NCBI GenBank assembly: GCA_963676045.1
Contig: OY780938.1
Location: 1,302,001 to 1,366,000, forward strand
Direction of reading: 5' to 3'
From: Methanogranum sp963676045
GTDB taxonomy: Archaea; Thermoplasmatota; Thermoplasmata; Methanomassiliicoccales; Methanomethylophilaceae
DNA: 64,000 nucleotides
The notes beneath the pieces were generated by a model. That model was given only the letters and a program-made list of their open reading frames with translations. It had not been told where the DNA came from and did no database searches. Shown here one piece after another: positions 61,274 to 64,000 of this stretch (within the stretch, counting starts at the first letter, position 1; each line of letters opens with the position of its first letter). A program made the position numbers and the translations under genes.

Positions 61274-62784
61274 AATTAAAAGCTAGATTGATGGACTTGG
61301 ATGCACCTGAGCTGATGGTGATATTGGGTAGCTCGGATGCGGGCATACTCGGTGTAAAGGAGAACGACCGCGTACGTTTAGAATTCAAAAAAGAGAATGC
61401 AACAGCAGTGGTATCAATATCCGATGCATATCTGAATTCTGGTGAAATATTCATTATCGATGAGATGATGAAAAAATTAGGAATAAATGATGGAGATATT
61501 GTTGATGTCTATTATTCTGTAAGTCCTGAGTCAGTAAGAGGCATACGTAAAAAGATGGATAATGAAAAGCTTTCACCCGAAGAGATAAGGAGCATAGTTC
61601 AAGATATTGCAGATAGTAAACTATCCAGGATAGAGATCTCTGCTTGGTTGACAGCATTGTACATCAATGGTATGGACATCGAGGAGATAGCAGCATTCAC
61701 TCAATCGATGGTCGATACTGGAGATAGGATACAGTTCGATAGGACCCCGGTCTATGATTTTCATAGCATGGGGGGAGTTCCAGGAAACAAGGTCACGCCG
61801 ATAGTGGTCTCAATTGTGGCGTCAGCGGGCATGATGATACCAAAGACATCATCCCGTGCGATAAGTAGTGCTTGTGGAACATCTGATTTCGTAGGGACTT
61901 TCTGCAATGTAGAATTGGATGCATCCGAGTTGAAGAGGATAGCAGAGACCACAGGAGGAGTATTGGCATGGGGAGGTTCACAGAACATCGCCCCTGTCGA
62001 TGATATAGTGATAAAGGTGGAGCATCCGCTTGGAATAAATCCAAGGGCTCAGATGTTGGCATCGATCCTTAGTAAAAAGGTCGCTATCGGTGCTACACAT
62101 CTGTTGGTCGATATACCAACTGGAGCTGGCACAAAGGTACCTACCATAGAGGTGGCCCGTACATACGCCAGGGATTTCATGGATCTAGGCGAGGCATTGG
62201 GTATGCACATCGAATGTGCGATAACATATGCCGATCAGCCTGTAGGAAATGCGATAGGCCCCATATTGGAGGCAAAGGAATGCATAAGCATATTGGAGGG
62301 AGCCAAACACCCGTCAAGTGTGATCGAGAAATCGTGCGACCTTGCAGGCATAATCTTGGAGATGGGAGGTTACAACAATGGTTCTGCCAAGGCCAGAGAG
62401 ATATTGGATTCAGGCGAGGCATTGAAGAAATTCAGGGAGATAGTATCCGCACAAGGTGGAAGTCCCACTTTGAAGTCGGAGGACCTGGTTCCAGGAAAGT
62501 ATGTATTCGATATAGTATCCACTTCTTCTGGGTATGTTCATAATATAAGCAATAAAGATATTGCATCGGTCGCAAAAGCAGCAGGCGCTCCTTCGGATAA
62601 AGGTGCAGGCATCATCCTTCATAGGAAGAAAGGTCAGAGGGTGGAGGTAGGAGATCTCCTATTCCAGATATATGCAGACAATGAGGCAAAATTAAGTCGT
62701 GCAAAAGACCTTGCTGTAAAGTACAAGCCCTTCGAGATAGAGGGAATGCTATTAAAAAGAGTCACTGCTACAAGGGTAAGATGA
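61270..62784 (+). CDS. deoA: AMP phosphorylase
   Basis: Phosphorolyses AMP (and CMP/UMP) to base and ribose 1,5-bisphosphate. The 504 residues have the archaeal N-terminal extension (about 1-85), then the thymidine-phosphorylase-like core with VYDFHSMGGVPGNKVTPIV, and a C-terminal barrel with GAGIILHRKKGQRVEVGD. It overlaps rbcL by 4 nt (ATGA). Together with the isomerase and RuBisCO it makes a complete pathway from AMP to 3-phosphoglycerate in one operon. Confidence 0.95.
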   Translation: MKLKARLMDLDAPELMVILGSSDAGILGVKENDRVRLEFKKENATAVVSISDAYLNSGEIFIIDEMMKKLGINDGDIVDVYYSVSPESVRGIRKKMDNEKLSPEEIRSIVQDIADSKLSRIEISAWLTALYINGMDIEEIAAFTQSMVDTGDRIQFDRTPVYDFHSMGGVPGNKVTPIVVSIVASAGMMIPKTSSRAISSACGTSDFVGTFCNVELDASELKRIAETTGGVLAWGGSQNIAPVDDIVIKVEHPLGINPRAQMLASILSKKVAIGATHLLVDIPTGAGTKVPTIEVARTYARDFMDLGEALGMHIECAITYADQPVGNAIGPILEAKECISILEGAKHPSSVIEKSCDLAGIILEMGGYNNGSAKAREILDSGEALKKFREIVSAQGGSPTLKSEDLVPGKYVFDIVSTSSGYVHNISNKDIASVAKAAGAPSDKGAGIILHRKKGQRVEVGDLLFQIYADNEAKLSRAKDLAVKYKPFEIEGMLLKRVTATRVR

Positions 62785-63608
62785 TGAAAAAGGCATTTTG
62801 CTTCACAGTAGACCTCGACAGGGATGTCAACATCTGCATAGATGGCCAGTTGGCGGCAGGATCGGTCGACAGAGGCAGAGGGACGTCGCCAAGATTCGAT
62901 TCCACCAGTAGGGGCCTAGTGCTTCTCTCAGGCCTTCTGGATGAATTGGGGGTCAAGGCCACATATTTTGCCGAAGGCAGGACGCTTGAGAACATAGAGT
63001 GCGCTCAGTATCTCAGTGGACACGAGGTCGGAATGCATGGCCTGGATCATGAGGACCTTACAGGTTGCAACGATGTAACCTTGAATGCGGAGATGATAGC
63101 CGCAATACTTCAGAGGTCATCTGATATCGTAACAGATGTAACAGGCAAGATGCCAAGATGCTTCAGGGCACCATATATGAAAATAGATGACCTCATAATC
63201 GATATGTTGCCATCAGCGGGAGTGCTTTACGATTCATCCATGTATGCGCCGATACAAGTCAGCTCGCATCCTTCAAAATGGGAGAACGGGATAATAGAGC
63301 TATCAGTGCCAGAGGATGAGGATTCTACAGGTAATAAGATGTCAGGGTATCTTTGGCCGATGCATGAGGGAAAAAGATCTCCGAAGGATTATATCTCTCT
63401 TTCAGAACATGTAAAGGAAGGGATCTATACGATAGCTACCCACACATGGCACATTTGCGAATCTCGAAAGAGCGGTCTGATGGACGAGACAGCAGCCCTG
63501 AACAATCTGAACAAGATAAGGGAGGTATTGGTAGGTCTAATGGATGCGGGGTTTGCACCAATGACTATACCAAAGGCAGCAGAGAGGTTCTGTCGCACGC
63601 TAGACTAA
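62781..63608 (+). CDS. polysaccharide deacetylase family protein
   Basis: NodB-type deacetylase of 275 residues. The metal site is visible as FTVDLDRD near residue 7 and the histidine motif GMHGLDHEDL near residue 82, with FRAPYMK near residue 130 and a catalytic-region His in IATHTWHICE. No signal peptide is present, so it probably acts in the cytoplasm on a soluble sugar or lipid-linked intermediate. It overlaps deoA by 4 nt, so it is coupled to the AMP operon; the link is unexplained. Confidence 0.88.
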   Translation: MMKKAFCFTVDLDRDVNICIDGQLAAGSVDRGRGTSPRFDSTSRGLVLLSGLLDELGVKATYFAEGRTLENIECAQYLSGHEVGMHGLDHEDLTGCNDVTLNAEMIAAILQRSSDIVTDVTGKMPRCFRAPYMKIDDLIIDMLPSAGVLYDSSMYAPIQVSSHPSKWENGIIELSVPEDEDSTGNKMSGYLWPMHEGKRSPKDYISLSEHVKEGIYTIATHTWHICESRKSGLMDETAALNNLNKIREVLVGLMDAGFAPMTIPKAAERFCRTLD

Positions 63609-63642
63609 TATAATAAAAGGGCCTTCAAAGTTCGGTGTGGTT

Positions 63643-64000
63643 TTGACCGCTCGTTTGATATTAGGCAAGGAAGTTTCCGAGAGTATTTATTCAGAGCTCA
63701 GTGTGAGAATCGGTGCATTGAAGGCCAAGGGAATAACCCCTGGTCTCGCAGTCGTATTGGTGGGCGAAGATCCAGCATCCCAGACATATGTCAGGATGAA
63801 AGGTAAAAAATGTGAAGAGCTGGGAATGCATTCTGTCACCATCAGGCTGCCTGAGAGTACGACCGAGGCAGAGTTATTGAATAAAATTCACGAATTGAAT
63901 CATGATCACTCCATACATGGTTTCCTCGTACAATTGCCACTTCCAAAGCATATCAATGAGGATGTAATTATAAATGCAATAGATCCGAAAAAGGATGCTG
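63643..64000 (+). CDS. folD: methylene-THF dehydrogenase / cyclohydrolase FolD (3' end outside window)
   Basis: The frame starts at a TTG after GGTG and is open to the window end, giving about 119 residues. The family signatures are VLVGEDPASQTYVRMKGKKCEELGM, with the catalytic lysine region, and GFLVQLPLPKHINEDVII. FolD makes 10-formyl-THF from methylene-THF, and its presence supports a THF-dependent PurH reaction here. A TAATATAATAAAA stretch (about 63606-63618) is a plausible promoter. Confidence 0.9.
   Translation, partial: MTARLILGKEVSESIYSELSVRIGALKAKGITPGLAVVLVGEDPASQTYVRMKGKKCEELGMHSVTIRLPESTTEAELLNKIHELNHDHSIHGFLVQLPLPKHINEDVIINAIDPKKDA

Noticed and set aside
1..64000. Prophage, transposon, integron or defence island
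   Set aside because: I see no transposase, integrase, terminal repeat, restriction-modification or Cas gene; the gene content is mainly housekeeping.

Overview
The window reads as a chromosomal segment of an archaeon, most likely a methanogen of the order Methanomassiliicoccales (class Thermoplasmata). Archaeal markers are dense: L7Ae, S28e, L24e, S6e, aIF5B, eIF2-gamma, RpoK, TFS, MBF1, PAN, GINS, PCNA, RPA, Csl4, GPN-loop GTPase, PurP, pantoate kinase, CTP-type riboflavin kinase and form III RuBisCO. Every gene I accept that ends inside the window stops with TGA or TAA and none with TAG. That fits a lineage in which UAG is reserved for pyrrolysine, but no pyl gene lies here, so the order-level assignment is inference. 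I see no rRNA, CRISPR array, prophage or insertion sequence; the one tRNA is tRNA-Lys(CTT).

Layout. 1-6.1 kb: end of a membrane protein, then the translation cluster rpl7ae-rps28e-rpl24e-ndk-infB and rps6e-eif2g-PIN protein. 6-9.5 kb: minus-strand cyclophilin, Sel1-repeat protein, CorA, an MsrA-MsrB fusion whose MsrA half has lost its catalytic cysteine, and tRNA-Lys. 9.5-14.5 kb: a repeat-bearing exported transglutaminase-like protein, CBS and MBL proteins, GINS, DUF167 and Toprim proteins. 14.5-24 kb: tmk-coaBC-pantoate kinase, prs-proS-trmI and purS-purL-purQ. 24-31.5 kb: ribK, DUF998 membrane proteins, GPN GTPase, PAN, MBF1, DUF2240, rpoK-rps2, MEMO. 31.5-44.7 kb: RPA pair, a duplicated membrane protein, purP, aminotransferase, serine genes, XPD-type helicase, ThiI-like protein, an unlisted 59-codon gene and csl4. 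44.7-50.3 kb: gdhA, purH, nadC and a beta-CASP nuclease. 50.5-57.5 kb: a DUF998 / Pro-Lys-Glu-repeat / Vsr-like fusion, a DUF5518-like protein, tfs-pcn, split transketolase, transaldolase and Trm5/TYW2. 57.5-64 kb: DUF530 protein, the AMP pathway operon (R15P isomerase, RuBisCO, AMP phosphorylase), a polysaccharide deacetylase and the start of folD.

The metabolic genes form a connected picture. Transketolase and transaldolase interconvert pentose and hexose phosphates, Prs makes PRPP, and PurS/L/Q, PurP and PurH build IMP. AMP phosphorylase, R15P isomerase and RuBisCO turn AMP ribose into 3-phosphoglycerate, which SerA and its neighbouring aminotransferase can draw into serine. FolD would supply one-carbon tetrahydrofolates for the PurH transformylase.

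Expression signals are regular. Genes at the front of a transcript usually have an archaeal TATA box about 25-30 bp before the start codon, implying leaderless mRNAs. Internal genes have GGTGA-type ribosome sites, often overlapping the upstream stop, or 4-nt ATGA/TTGA overlaps. Transcript ends often carry short perfect hairpins, several of which contain or touch the stop codon.
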